Shown here piece after piece: positions 19,401 through 37,900 of a DNA stretch of 64,000 nucleotides (its first letter is position 1; every line of letters begins with the position of its first letter). The DNA is taken from assembly GCA_028023455.1 (NCBI GenBank), contig JAQFVV010006312.1:188001-252000 (forward strand), read 5' to 3'. This stretch comes from Epiperipatus broadwayi (taxonomy: Eukaryota > Onychophora > Udeonychophora > Euonychophora > Peripatidae). The translations under genes were made by a program, and so were the position numbers. Below the pieces are notes generated by a model. The model was not told the origin of the DNA, ran no database searches, and saw only the letters and a program-made list of their open reading frames with translations.

Positions 19401-21209
19401 ATTTAAAATAAAACATGCAATATTAACAATTCATTCTCCTTCATATATAAAGAAGAGGAAGAAAAGAAAATGACTTTTTCAATAATTATTTCAAACTTCT
19501 ACTAAATCAGAAAAGGTTTAACTTATTCAAATTGTAATATTGATTCATTTATATAAAAATTAAAACCTAAGGATTGGAATAGATTATTAAAAAAAATACT
19601 TTTTTTCTTTTAAATTTGAAAAAGGATAGAATTATATAAAAAAGAACATCTATTTGAATTTCTAGTAACTTCATTTTATTACATTGTTTTCTATACACAA
19701 AAACATATTCAAAATAGTTTTATATATTTAAAAGTATCATACAATGTGCAGGGAGTAGAACAATAATGTTATATCATAAAGGTTTTGAAACCAATTTTCA
19801 TGCCCCTTAAAATATTGATTGTGTAAGAACGTCTATCTGGAAAAATAGAAGTTAAGAACATCTATTCTTGAAGGATGTATTATATCTTATTACAACCAAA
19901 CCATTGGATAATGCTAATAATTTATTAATTTGGAATAAATATATAATTGCTAAATCAATGGATCAATATACTATGTCAGGAGATCTCCACTAGGATTATA
20001 AAATATAGACTTAAAGAACCATTCTTACCTTGCTCAGAAAAATAAGTTTTATTTATCTATTTATACATTTTATTTTATTATTTTTAATATGTTTATTTTT
20101 ATAGATTTTATTTTCAAATTTGGTACTTTATCTTTATAGACATGGGAGCATCCAAGTTTAATTTTATAAATGAAAATTATTAAACTAAATATATATATTT
20201 ATAATATTAAATAAAATAAAATTTTATAAACGTCTTTAAAAGTTTGTCAGAACTCATTTAAATTAGATAAAATAAAAATTTTTATTATTATTTAATAGAT
20301 ATTAGTTAACAAAGTTATTATTCTTATTAATTAATATAGTAAACATAATTATATGTTAATTTTTATTACAAATGAAAAATGACTATAAATGTGTTAATAA
20401 GTCATTTAAATTATTAATCTTTTAAATTTTCTTTACTGTTATATATTGTATGTATGTTAGCTTGAATTGTAATCTTTTTTTTAGAAAATATTGTTAAAGT
20501 ATGAAATTTTATTATGGGGTATAGAATGGAGAAATCAATTATTAATCTTTTAAAATGATAAAAGTTCATCCTTATTCATCATTATTATTTTATTTATTTT
20601 GTTATAATATATTTTTATCGTCATTAAACATTATTGAGTTATTAATTTGATCTCTCTACTTAATCATTATTATATTACATTTATGTTTATATATAAACAG
20701 ACTAATTATTAATAGATACATAACATTTATTTTTATATATGTGTTAAAATTATAAACATTTTAAAAATACATTTTATTAGTCATTGCTTATATAAAGACA
20801 TAATAATAAATTACTTGTTTAAATACATCCCTGAAGAGAGCCAATTGCAAATTCTCCATGAGTTTGAATATCGTGGATAATGGTGACTAAAAGAGGGATG
20901 AGAGATGGATGAACTAGTCTAAATTACGTTAAATTTATCTAATAATTATTGAGCTAGTATAGAAAAGATATATATAATCATGGACTTAGAATTTCATCAT
21001 TTCATCTCCAGCATTCTAACCAAAGACCCTAAGTCCAATTGTAGTGAAATGTATACCCTCTTTCTGGTGAAAACTGACATCCTGTTTCAATATATTGAAA
21101 TAATATATTCCTTTGGAATGTATTTCATTGCTGTATAAATTAAGTCAATGTATACAAAGAAATTTTATTAATTTAGAAGTGTGATATCATTGATATTTTA
21201 AAATATTGA

Positions 21210-21257
<48 letters not shown>

Positions 21258-22075
21258 TGAAAGACATTATATATTCTTTTATAAATAAAAAGTAATTTTA
21301 TTAAATGATAATATAAAAAGAAATTTAAGTGTTTAATTTAAAAATATTAATTTTAAAGAATTGACAATTAGTTTTAAATAATTTTTAAATTGACTATAGA
21401 TTTATTTACTGTTCTATTGGCAAGTAACCAAAATTAATTTCTTATCAAAAAACTGTTTTGATCATGTGAATAAAATCATTGGCTGCAGAATTTAAAAAAG
21501 AAAACATTGGATTTTAAACTCTCAAAATGAACTTGGAAATAAGCAATTTTTATCCCAAGAATTTGGGAACCAAAACTCAAATGGATAGTCTACTTTTTCA
21601 TATTTTCATATATCAAAAATGGGATTACCTCATAATTATCAACTGTTTAAAAATCATGATTTTTTTTTACAATTTATTTAGGCCTATCTTCTATATTTCA
21701 AATGAAGTGCCACTTTGTAAATCTTTAGAAAGATTTTTAAGTTTATTTACTGATAAATGAGTTAAAGTGATAAAACAGTTTATTAGTCTATATTAATTAT
21801 TTTGCTTAATTTATAACAAATGGGTTTTTATATAAAATAATTTTATGCTGATATTATTTTAAATTGTTAATTGTTAAATATTGGGTCAATCACTATGTGC
21901 ATAATCATCAAAGCTATATGCAAATAATATTTTTAAAATGTTTTAAATATACTGCTTAAAAATAATACAGATATAATAAATGATAGCTTATTTTTATTTT
22001 ACAGACATGGTATTTCAATACAGATTATGAAATTTATAATGTATTTAATCATATTTATAATTTTAAATAATGATT
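19401..22075. other. AT-rich region without recognisable genes
   Basis: Very AT-rich and low in complexity. Frames present, for example the 77-codon plus-strand frame at 21527, show no domain or composition signal. The only defined element is the ATT tract at 21211-21256. Confidence 0.6.
21211..21256. repeat. (TTA)n microsatellite
   Basis: About 15 perfect TTA units. Confidence 0.95.
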
Positions 22076-22182
22076 GTTTAAAGAGTAATATATATATATA
22101 TATATATATATATACTCTTTAAACATATACATTATACTTTTGATTTATATAGAGGTTATATATATATATATATATATATAAC

Positions 22183-22199
<17 letters not shown>
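22076..22199. repeat. Two adjacent TA-cored palindromes
   Basis: First hairpin: GTTTAAAGAGTA, then (TA)n, then TACTCTTTAAAC (about 22076-22125). Second: ACTTTTGATTTATATAGAGGTT, (TA)n, then AACCTCCATATAAATCAAAAGT (about 22136-22200). The right arm of the second is also the 5' boundary of the Penelope-like copy that follows, so the palindrome may have formed by an inverted end-joining event at that boundary. Confidence 0.8.
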
Positions 22200-23950
<1,751 letters not shown>

Positions 23951-24046
23951 AACTAGTCAACATCTAAACATGCCAACATAGATAGTAATCAATATTTCTC
24001 ACTGTTGTCAAGGCAACCTCTCTTCTTTTAATAGCAAGAGTGGAAA
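23951..24046. mobile_element. Partial hairpin element, family F3
   Basis: Matches the left arm and loop of the hairpin element at 54471-54613: AACTAGTCAACATCTAA, then TCAATATTTCTCACTGTT and TCAAGGCAACCTC in the same order and spacing. The right arm is missing or replaced by a TA tract. No coding capacity. Confidence 0.6.
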
Positions 24047-24129
24047 TATATATATATGTTAAAACGAAGATTTGCACGGGTTAAATATATAAAATACATA
24101 TTTTGTGGGTTCATCCATGTTAAAAACTT

Positions 24130-24185
24130 TTAATATTAATATACTGACGTTTCGACTTGGTCACACAAGCCATCCACAGAGTTAT
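24130..24185 (-). other. Hammerhead-like motif, left Penelope end
   Basis: The same sequence as at 26800-26860, in inverted orientation: CTGTGGA, then GGCTTG-TGTGAC-CAAGTC hairpin, then GAAAC. See the right-hand entry for the fold and its deviations. Confidence 0.35.
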
Positions 24186-25158
24186 AAAAGGTAGAAAGAT
24201 GGTTGTAGAGGCGTTACAATCACTGATTTCAATAAAATGTTAAAATTCCACCAATAGCAAAAAATGTTAAATTTAGAAATGTTTTTTAAAAAAATCTTTC
24301 CAAATAGGAGGAAGTTTGCATCTATCATCACGCTTATTGATACAATCTGGCCTTTTAAGTATCTCAATGGCTTCTCTAATTTTGCATTGGTAGAGATTAT
24401 CGCATCTGGATATGATCCTGGTACCAGAAAAATCAATTTTGTGACCTGAATCTATAGTATGGAGTGAGAGTGCTGATGATGATGAGTGTTGTTTAACTGC
24501 ATTAGCATGCTCATCTCTCCTAACACTGATGCGATGATTACTCATACCTATGTAAGAAGCTTTACAATTTTTACATGAGATTTGATAGACACCATGAGAT
24601 TCAAGAGGGATTGAATCCTTAGGCTTGGTTATTATATTGCTGATCTTTTGATGAGCAGAAAATACTGTATCTATATTATAGCATTTTAATATACGTCCGA
24701 TACTGTCTGTAGTTCCTTTTACATATGGAACACAAATCCTAATAGCTGATTTATCATCTTTTTGTTTCCTATTTTGTCTATTTTGGGTTTGAAATAAGGC
24801 TTTTTTTTATAAATTTGTAATTATAACTATTTGCTAATAAAACACTATTGATACGATTTATTTCTTCTTTCAGATGGTCTCATCTGAAATATTAATTGCT
24901 CTATTTAAAAGAGTTTTGGCTACAAAAACTATCTCAGTTGGGTGATGATGAGAATGGAAATGTAAATATCTGTCTGTGTGTGTATCCTTTCTGTAAATAG
25001 AAAAAGATAAACTATTTGGTGTTCTGGTGACTAGAACATCAAGAAAAGGGAGTTTTCCATCAGACTCTGTCTCCATTGTAAATTTAATATGAGGATGCAT
25101 ATTATTTAAATGTAAGAAAAAATCATCTAATTCATTTTTTCCATGTTGCCATATGACA
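24182..25158 (-). pseudogene. Penelope-like family A, left partial copy (RT thumb to GIY-YIG end)
   Basis: Reading on the minus strand, it starts inside the RT just after the catalytic YIDD region (WQHGKNELDDFFLHLNN, then PFLDVLVTR) at about 25158-24870. After a frame change it ends with the downstream GIY-YIG segment MSNHRISVRRDEHANAV through CKLPPIWKDFF (24545-24273). It is nearly identical in residues to the right copy, with a few replacements such as NELDD/NKLDD and SVRRDEH kept. It is 5'-truncated and interrupted by frameshifts between about 24550 and 24870. It has no catalytic RT motif and cannot be functional alone. Confidence 0.85.
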
Positions 25159-26712
25159 TTTACCATAATAAAATTTTAGATCTGCTTAATGATAAAACTT
25201 ATAAACTATCAAAAAGAGATCATACTACGTATTTGGAAAAAACAACAAAAGCTATTATTAATAAATCACCTATTGAAACAGAGATAAAAAATAAAATAAT
25301 CCCTCATGAAAAATCTTGTGTCTGTCCAAAATTTTATGGACTTCCAAAAATTCACAAACCAGATACCCCCCTTCGTCCAATAGTAAGTGCAATAGGTTCT
25401 CCAACTCATATTTTAGCCAGATACTTATCGGATTTCATTAAACCTACAATCCCATCTATTAAATCATATATTAAAAACTCTCTTCATTTTATTTCTGTTT
25501 TAAAAAGTTTAAAAATTAATGCTAATGACATTCTGGTCAGTTTTGATGTCGTGTCTTTGTTTACAAACATTCCAATTGATGAAGCTTTAAATATAATCTC
25601 ACAATGTTGCAATTTACCAGACCATATTATTGCTTTAATTAAACATTGTCTCTTAAATACATATTTTGTATACAATGGACAGCATTACAGACAAGTTTTT
25701 GGTACTCCTATGGGCTCACCTATCTCAGGAGTAATAGCTGATTTATTCATGGAATATATAGAAACTCGTGCTTTAGAATCATCATCTTTAAAACCTCTCA
25801 TTTGGCTCAGATACATAGATGACACTTTTGTCATATGGCAACATGGAAAAAATAAATTAGATGATTTTTTCTTACATTTAAATAATATGCATCCTCATAT
25901 TAAATTTACAATGGAGACAGAGTCTGATGGAAAACTCCCTTTTCTTGATGTTCTAGTCACCAGAACACCAAATAGTTTATCTTTTTCTATTTACAGAAAG
26001 GATACACACACAGACAGATATTTACATTTCCATTCTCATCATCACCCAACTCAGATAGTTTCTGTAGCCAAAACTCTTTTAAATAGAGCAATTAACCTTT
26101 CAGATGGGACACATCTGAAAGAAGAAATAAATCATATTAATAGTGTTTTATTAGCAAATAGTTATAATTACAAATTTATAAAAAAAAGCCTTATTTCAAG
26201 CCCAAAATAGACAAAATAGGAAACAAAAAGATAAATCAGCTATTAGGATTTGTGTTCCATATGTAAAAGGAACTACAGACAGTATCGGACATATATTAAA
26301 ACGCTATAATATAGATACAGTATTTTCTGCTCATCAAAAGATCAGCAATATAATAACCAAGTCTAAGGATTCAATCCCACTTGAATCTCATGGTGTCTAT
26401 CAAATCTCATGTAAAAATTGTAAAGCTTCTTACATAGGTATGAGTAATCATCACATCAGTGTTAGGAGAGATGAGCATGCTAATGCAGTTAAGCAACACT
26501 CATCATCATCAGCACTCTCACTCCATACTATAGATTCAGGTCATAAAATTGATTTTTCTAGTACCAGGATCATATCCAGATGTGATAATCTCTACCAATG
26601 CAAAATTAGAGAAGCCATTGAGATACTTAAAAGGCCAGATTGTATCAATAAGCGAGATGATACATGCAAACTTCCTCCTATTTGGAAAGATTTTTTTAAA
26701 AAGCATTCCTAA
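25159..26712 (+). pseudogene. Penelope-like family A, right copy: RT plus GIY-YIG endonuclease
   Basis: The frame opens by chance at 25143 inside the left copy, but true element sequence starts near YHNKILDLLND (about 25159), so the N-terminus is truncated. RT motifs follow in order: FYGLPKIHKPDTPLRPIVS, DILVSFDVVSLFTNIPIDEA, FGTPMGSPISGVIADLFME and the catalytic WLRYIDDTFV, then LPFLDVLVTR. The frame stops at 26210 after a 1-nt shift in an A8 run near 26171. The next frame continues to 26712 with GVYQISCKNCKASYIGMSNH, SVRRDEH and the C-terminal CKLPPIWKDFF. GVY...YIG, the Arg and the Glu fit the GIY-YIG active site. Such enzymes insert by endonuclease-primed reverse transcription. Only one frameshift separates this copy from an open RT-GIY-YIG frame, but the 5' truncation makes it inactive. 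Confidence 0.88.
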
Positions 26713-26799
26713 ATTTAACATTTTTTGCTATTGGTGGAATTTTAACATTTTATTCAAATCAGTGATTGTAGCGCCTCTACAACCGTCTTTCTACCTTTT

Positions 26800-26860
26800 A
26801 TAACTCTGTGGATGGCTTGTGTGACCAAGTCGAAACGTCAGTATATTAATATTAAAAGTT
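26800..26860 (+). other. Hammerhead-like motif, right Penelope end
   Basis: Just past the coding end lie CTGTGGA (26806-26812), a 6-bp hairpin GGCTTG/CAAGTC with loop TGTGAC (26814-26831) and GAAAC (26832-26836). This layout resembles the hammerhead core CUGANGA-helix II-GAAA, and hammerhead motifs are known at the ends of Penelope-like elements. Deviations: U in place of the conserved A6, an extra U between the core and helix II, helix III of only two possible pairs (AC/GU) and weak helix I pairing. It may be a decayed ribozyme or only a conserved terminal motif. Confidence 0.38.
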
Positions 26861-26903
26861 TTTTAACACGGATGAACCCGCAAAATATGTATTTTATATA
26901 TAT

Positions 26904-28079
26904 ATATACCCTTACCAGGAGCTACCACCTATCCAGCCAACCAACTAATCAAGTCATAAGTTTTAAACTTTAACAACAACTAGCTCATTGGAATATAGTA
27001 ATAATAATAATTTACCAAAAAACTAGTAAACTACTCCTAATAAGTTAATAATTTATTGATCAACTAATCAATATGACTACTAATTAAATAAAGACAACTT
27101 AAGTACTAGCTCATTTACAATTGAATTATTTTAAATACTAACTCAATCTTTTTACAAACGGTTCAGTTAAATACTAAAAAAAAATCACAAGACTCATAAT
27201 TAAAAGCATCTAATACGATACACAGTTAGTTTAACATTAAGAATATATCCACAAAAAAAATATATTTTCAATAGCATAGGAATATCACCCCTACCTTCTT
27301 TCCTACAATATAAGTAATACTTCCATGGCTCACACATTAAAATACATGTTAATAAACATTAATAAAATTAAATTAAAACATTAAACTATTTTGTAATTAT
27401 TTACTTAATAAATTAAATTAACGTTTTTAAATAAAATCTAGACATAATCCCAATTTTAATCTCAGGTTCTTATTATTAGTTTTACAATTAACACATTAAT
27501 TAATATAGCTACATATAATGAGGTATTTTACATAACCCCTAACTATATAAAAAGCAATAACAATCAATAAAAATAAAACTATTCAATAACTCTTATTTCA
27601 AAAACTCATTTAACTTATTTACTAGTTAGCTAAAATAAATTAAAATTACAAACTACAAATAATATTTATTATATTAAATAAACTCAAAATAATTTCATCT
27701 TATTATGCATTGTATTTATAATCATATTTATTAAAAAATATCGAACGTTGTTGTAACTATTGAATAAGATAATGAAAATTTTGCATTATACAATTTTAAG
27801 GTTTAATAAGTAATATTTTTAATATATTCATACTTTATTTTCTTTAAATTATGTATAATTATACCAAGAATGTTTATAGTACAAGTGTGTATTTATGATG
27901 ATTCATAATGACTTGGACACTTCAAGAAAAGATACTCTTTAAGACATTAGATTAATTCAAAACAAACATTATAACAAATATAAATTTACAAATTTTATAT
28001 TTATAAGATTAAATCATTTTAAAATTCAAAATAATTATATTAAAAAAAATATTTACATAAAAAATAAATTTATTATTAT
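26904..28079. other. AT-rich region without recognisable genes
   Basis: No supported frames, repeats or RNA genes; extremely A/T-rich. Confidence 0.6.
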
Positions 28080-28366
28080 AATCTTGAAATTATTAGATGG
28101 GAAGTCGAATTCCAATAATGTGCAATTACTTTAAATATTATAAATCCCCGCACACTCACACATCAGTAAGAGTTTTAAAAACTTAAGTGAATCAAGACCT
28201 GATTTAGCATGGTCAGTGAAAGTTGGTGTATTTATAAAAATACTCTCTAAACTTAAGAGATTCGCTTAAGTTTTTTAAACTCTTACTGATGTGTGAGTGC
28301 GCAGAGATTTATAATATTTAATAGTGCATTATCAGAGTTCAATTCTGATCTAATAATTTCAAGATT
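28080..28366. mobile_element. Foldback element, family F2, copy 1
   Basis: Inverted arms at about 28080-28194 and 28259-28366 surround a 64-bp loop that includes CCTGATTTAGCATGGTCAGT. The arms share CACACTCACACATCAGTAAG and its complement, and the element begins and ends with AATCTTGAAATTATTAGAT and its complement. There is no frame. A half-copy lies at 28522-28692, so this is a repeat family. Confidence 0.85.
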
Positions 28367-28521
28367 TTTTCAGCACATTATAATAATAGATTTACATGTA
28401 TAAGTCGTATTTGTTTGATCATGGGTGGTTAAAAGTGAGACACTGCCTTTTCTGTGATAGGTTAAATAGATTTGTACAATGCAAAATTTGATTATAACTT
28501 CAGGCACACAAAATACTCAGT

Positions 28522-28692
28522 CCCTGATTTAGCGTGGTCAGTGAAAGTTGGTATAATTATAGAAATACACTTTAAATTTAAGTGATTCACTTAAGTTTTT
28601 TAAACTCTTACTGATGTGTGAGTGCATGAAAATTTATAATATTTAAAGTAATAGTGCATTATCGGAGTTCAATTTCCGATGTAATAATTACA
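28522..28692. mobile_element. Foldback element, family F2, half copy
   Basis: Repeats the loop and right arm of the preceding foldback in the same orientation: CCTGATTTAGCGTGGTCAGT, then TTAAACTCTTACTGATGTGT, then AGTGCATTATCGGAGTTCAA. The left arm is absent. The two copies lie about 160 bp apart, so a local duplication is as likely as two insertions. Confidence 0.8.
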
Positions 28693-29008
28693 TAAAAAAT
28701 AAGTAATTTTCAAATATTTTCTACCATGAAGTAATAACATCTATTACTTGGACCTGGAACTTATTAAGATATTTTAGCATTTTTCTTTGATTACACATTT
28801 AAATAATTTGAACACTTTCATAGAATCAAAAATACACTTCTATGATAATTCTAATACCTTTTTCTAGACCTATAAGTATTAATACATTTTAGCATTATTG
28901 CTACAATAAAAAATATTTATAAATAATTGCAGGTTTATAAATAAAATGTTTTTGGTAATAAATATTTCAATAAAATTTTCATATTCATTATTCAAATAGT
29001 GTATTTGC

Positions 29009-29039
<31 letters not shown>

Positions 29040-29111
29040 TGTTGTTGTTGTTGTGTGTGCGCGCGTAATCTTATAATTGAATATTTATAAATACAGTAAT
29101 TAGATATATAA

Positions 29112-30112
29112 TTAAAGAGTTGTTTACAGAATTAAATAATTTAAATGGCTTAAAAAGGATATAAACAAATGAAAATTCAATGTGCATTCAGTTTCTTGAT
29201 CTTAAAATAACTAGAAATCAATGTAAGCTGGATTACTGTATGACCATTAAACCAATAGTAAAAAGGGGTTATGTTCTATATAAATCAAGAGTGCCAATGT
29301 CACATGAAATGGTAGGTTTAAAGTCCTTCTTATTTAGAAATAATAGTCTTTGTAAATAATCATTGGATAAAGCTAAAATTATTAAAATGTATTCAAAGGA
29401 ATTGTTAAATGTTGGCTACAATTATAATCACATATACAATGTTATTAAAAATTTTAATATGAAATATAAGAACAAAAATAATAATAATATTGATTCCCCT
29501 GCTAATAAAAAAAATATGGATATCAATACCATATATTTCGAATGATCAAATAAACTTTATAAATAAAATTTATAAAGATATATGTGACATTGCATTTTAT
29601 GCACCTCCTACATTAAATAAATTAATAAATAACTTTAAAGATAAAACCTCATTTATAAATAAAAATTGCATCACTTATAAATGGATATGTAGGTGTGATA
29701 GTAGATATATAAGGGAATTGAGATGCATGTTGGAAAAAGAACTAAAGAGCACTTGCTGTTAATAAAAAGAGTTCAGAAAATGAAAAAAAATTGCAAAGTA
29801 AATAATAATGTTTCAGCATCTGTTTTTTATGACCATAATAAGTCATGTATTTGTGGTTTTAACTTCAATTATAATAATGTAAAAATATTGCAAATTGAAA
29901 AATTAATATACAAATACAAACTAGACTTAATTAACAGACAGGCAGCAAATGTTAAAATCACAGAATTGTGGGAAGGTTAGCCTTTCAAAGTGTTAGTTAA
30001 CAAAGACTATGAGGATAGTTAAAAGCACTCCTAAGTGGATAAAATTTTTAAAATTATACTCTACATATATCTGATTACTGTATTTATAAATATTCAATTA
30101 TAAGATTACATA
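29112..30112 (+). pseudogene. Penelope-like element family B, copy 2
   Basis: Extends further 5' than copy 1. It begins with ELFTELNNLN and CIQFLDLKITRNQCKLDYC, the FLD segment after the RT active site, and continues through RVPMSHEMVGLKSFLF to the GIY-YIG part (KWICRCDSRYI, then VGKRTKEHLLLIKRVQ) and the C-terminus DLINRQAANVKITELWEG at about 29980. A stop (TAA at about 29357) and at least two frameshifts (near 29510 and 29720) break it. The GSGYIG of copy 1 reads DSRYIR here, so the YIG glycine is lost. The 3' non-coding part is shared with copy 1 up to the tandem duplication at 30119. Confidence 0.83.
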
Positions 30113-30118
30113 TATTGA

Positions 30119-30216
30119 TTTGAAGAAATACAGAGAGCGAATTATAATATTATATATATATTCTTCATTTGAAGAAATACAGAGAGCGAATTATAATATT
30201 ATATATATATTCTTCA
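30119..30216. repeat. Perfect 49-bp tandem duplication
   Basis: Two adjacent identical 49-bp units (30119-30167 and 30168-30216), each starting TTTGAAGAAATACAGAGAGC and ending TATTCTTCA. The identity implies a recent event at the 3' edge of the Penelope-like copy. Confidence 0.95.

Positions 30217-34495
<4,279 letters not shown>

Positions 34496-34554
<59 letters not shown>
34496..34554. repeat. (TA)n microsatellite at the LINE 3' tail
   Basis: About 58 bp of perfect repeat beginning within a few bases of the RTE-like stop codon. It probably grew from the TGATGATATA tail. Confidence 0.95.
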
Positions 34555-34559
<5 letters not shown>

Positions 34560-34909
34560 AATAAAATAAAAAATAAATATATATAAAAAATGGCTGGGAT
34601 GAGACAACCACAGCAAAATCACTAATGTGATTTAAACCACCACAACTCATTCTGACACCTCACAATACTTCATTTTATTTGGCTCAGTGCTCAGGGAGAG
34701 AGAGAGAGACTCTTAGAATAAGATTTCTTTGTGGCAAACAAGACACCCAACACAATATATATGTGAAAATGCAAACACTTTTTTAGTAATAAAATTATAA
34801 ACAAAAGAAATAAATGAAAGAAATGACTATTGCTTAATTTGTTGCTAGGCCCATTGAAAATAGTGGAAATTACATTAACTAGTGAGTATATGTGTCAAGA
34901 ATTTCAAAG

Positions 34910-37900
34910 TATAACATATATATTGTGCCATGAAAATGTAGTCAGTAGCTAAATTTGTAGTAATGTGCATGAAAGAAAATGTGGAACAAAAATCATCATC
35001 ATATTTTTATATACTAAAGGAAGCTGTAGGGCACCCAAGTTTAAACCCTACAGGGTCAAGTTTTAAAAAGCCTAAGACAGAAAGAGAAGGGGGGAAACAG
35101 TTATGTTCTTTAGTTGTTTGGGTGTTGATAAAATTCAAAAGAGTAGTACACATCTTCTTCTTATTCAATAGTTAATTTTTTATAGGGTTATAACACATAT
35201 ATAGGCAGTGTGTCTAAGCTATTTAGTTGTCATTTTATATTTCAAATATTAAACTTTCTTCAAAACTAGTCTGCATTTGCTAGATTCTAATATTTTATTA
35301 TTATCTGTTTCTATTTTGTTTTTCTATGATTATAATTTGGAGTTTGAAGGTTAAGGATTTAAATTTGGATATTAAAATCATAATTTCTCAAAACGATTCA
35401 GATTATTTTAATCATCTAATTTTTATAAATTATTTGGATAATAAAGTGTGTGTGTGTACATTGCATAAAGAAATCTATATTCATTACATATTGAAAAAGA
35501 AAAAGAAGAAAATCTGTTAAATTATTTTTTTTACTCAACAATTTTGTGTTATAAAGATTGTTTGTTTTTCTGTTAAAGTGTAAATGATGTGAGAACTCTA
35601 ATTTAGGGTCTTCTCATTGAGGTCAAAAAGAACTTTCAGGTGTGACATTTTGTGACAGATATGTGAAAAAAGGACTAAAACAATGTTACTTCAAAACAGG
35701 ATTAATCTGAGAAATCAAGGTAGTGTGATTTTTAATATGTTTCTGGAGAAAGTTATACTAGGAGTATAATTAAGAGATTTGCTGAAAATAGAGAAAAAAA
35801 TAAGGTACAAAACCAGTCTGAAAAATTAGTTAAGAAAGATTTTTAAAATATTGAAACTAGAAAAGACAAGTGTTTGTAATTCTTCCAGATATCAATTTAA
35901 AACCTTTTTTTTTAATATAAAGTTTTTTTTGAAGATTGAAAACAGAATGGCAGGTTAAAATCTATAGGTTTCATTGGGCTTTCTGACCCACCATGCAGCT
36001 GCATATCATATAGGAGAAAAATGTCTTGTCTGAAATTAAAAATATTCTATACCTTATGACTGATTGGGGAGAAGTAATATTTAACATGGCTGACTGCTCA
36101 TCTCTATATTTTAAGTAAAAGAAAACATTCATCTGCATTTAAAAGCTGAGGGAAAATAATTAATCTACTAATAAGTATTGAATCATCTAGTCCAGTTATT
36201 CCAGTGACTGAATTTAAACCCAAGAAAAATTATAAATGGGAGAAAAACTGGTATACTCCATTCATTAGAAGAATTATGCTTAACTGGAGGGGAAAAAACT
36301 GTTCCAGTGCCCAAATGATTTCCACTGAAGCAAATAACCTTATCATCATCATCACCATTAAATAATTATAAGCCTCAGGAAAAGAAACTGTTCCAGTGAA
36401 CTGCAGAAATTGATTGCTGCAAAAGTATGGACATTTAACAAGCTAAGTTTGAACTCTTGGATTGGTAATATGAATTTTCATTATACATTTTCTTTTATGA
36501 TATTAGAGACTATTGGTAAAAATTTGAGCAGTAATTTTTTTTTTCTCAGAACTTTAAAACAACCAAAATCAATTGAAAACAAATTTTTTTTCAATAATAA
36601 TGGCTATAACCTTGAGTAATAATTTTATGTATGCTAAAACTATTATACCCCGCTTATTAATGAAGTTTATTTTCTAAAGGGTATTATTGTATACTAATCT
36701 AAAATTATGAAATGTTTGTTAATATGTAAAAGATTTTTTTTTGTATTATTATTTTATTTTTAAATAATGTTTAGTTATAATGGGAATAAACACACACACA
36801 GTAATATATTAACTGGTAACATGTATATAATGATGTGAGAATGTGAGAAAAACAGACATATATAGCAATAAATTATTAGGTTATTTTTGTTTTGATTTAA
36901 GATGTAGAGATCTCAGTAGATTATAGCGTAGAGTGGGAGAAGTAATTTAAAAACTTGTCTTGCTCTTTCAATTCCAGTAACATTTTTTTCCTTAATCATT
37001 CTACTTTACATGTTAGATTATAAAAGTATGTGTGCCAAAATAATATTTATTTTTAATATATAAAATATTTTCTTGTGGATTGAAAATCTTAGCAAATTTG
37101 GTATCCAATTTAATATACATTATATCTTTAACGGGAAAGGGGAAAGAACTTAAAATTAATCTTATGATTGCAATATAATCAAATATTATTATTATTATTA
37201 GTCATATAAATTCTTAGTTTTATCTTTAAATTGTCTGTATATGTTGGTAATGCATTAATAAATGTTAATTTGTTTTATTAAACAAGGCGTATATTTTCAT
37301 TAAGGTATTCTTTATTAGACATGATCATTCATCATCAATGGTGAATATTAATTATTTAAGATCTAATTAGATATACTAAGATTAAACAATAGTTATGAAT
37401 TTCTTTAAAAATTAAGTTTTATGATTAGGGTTGGTCCTAAAGCTGTAGTTAAAACCATTATCATTATTGTCATCATCATCATCATGTTTTAATTAATGAG
37501 CTAGATAAATGTTTGAAGGCCATAAATAAATAAGTGATTTCATGGTATTTAGTTGACATTCGTAAATCATTATAATAATCACCATTCCATCATCTACATC
37601 ATGCAAGGATGGTATTTAGTTGGCATTCATAAATCATTATTCCATAACCACCATTCCATCATCTACATCATGCAAGGATGAGTGAATTGCCTCCTAACTT
37701 AATAGTATAATATGAGCTAGTAAAACTTATAAAGATATGGAAACACATTTATTATGTTAAGATCTAGGAGATGATTTCTGTCTGATGAATTTTATATACT
37801 CCACTTTAGTTTAAGGATGTTTTGTGTTTACCTAAATGTTAGTGCATAAGTGATATGGGTCTAAAAACAAAATCCTCCATCATTGTTAGAAATAAAGTAC

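Larger units (their letters stand above)
24085..26903. mobile_element. Head-to-head pair of Penelope-like elements (family A)
   Basis: A large inverted repeat. The left arm at about 24085-25158 is the reverse complement of about 25829-26903, with only scattered differences; between them lie about 670 bp found only in the right copy. The left unit reads on the minus strand and the right unit on the plus strand, and they meet at 25158/25159 through their truncated 5' ends. Each outer end is a full 3' end with the same terminal sequence (CAAGTCGAAACGTCAG, then AATATTAAAAG). Inverted, 5'-truncated partner copies are a known arrangement in Penelope-like elements. The flanks are TA-rich and no clear target-site duplication is visible. 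Confidence 0.88.

Noticed and set aside
25143-25160. True start codon of the Penelope RT at 25143
   Set aside because: Positions 25143-25158 belong to the inverted left copy; the ATG arises at the junction and is not the native start.
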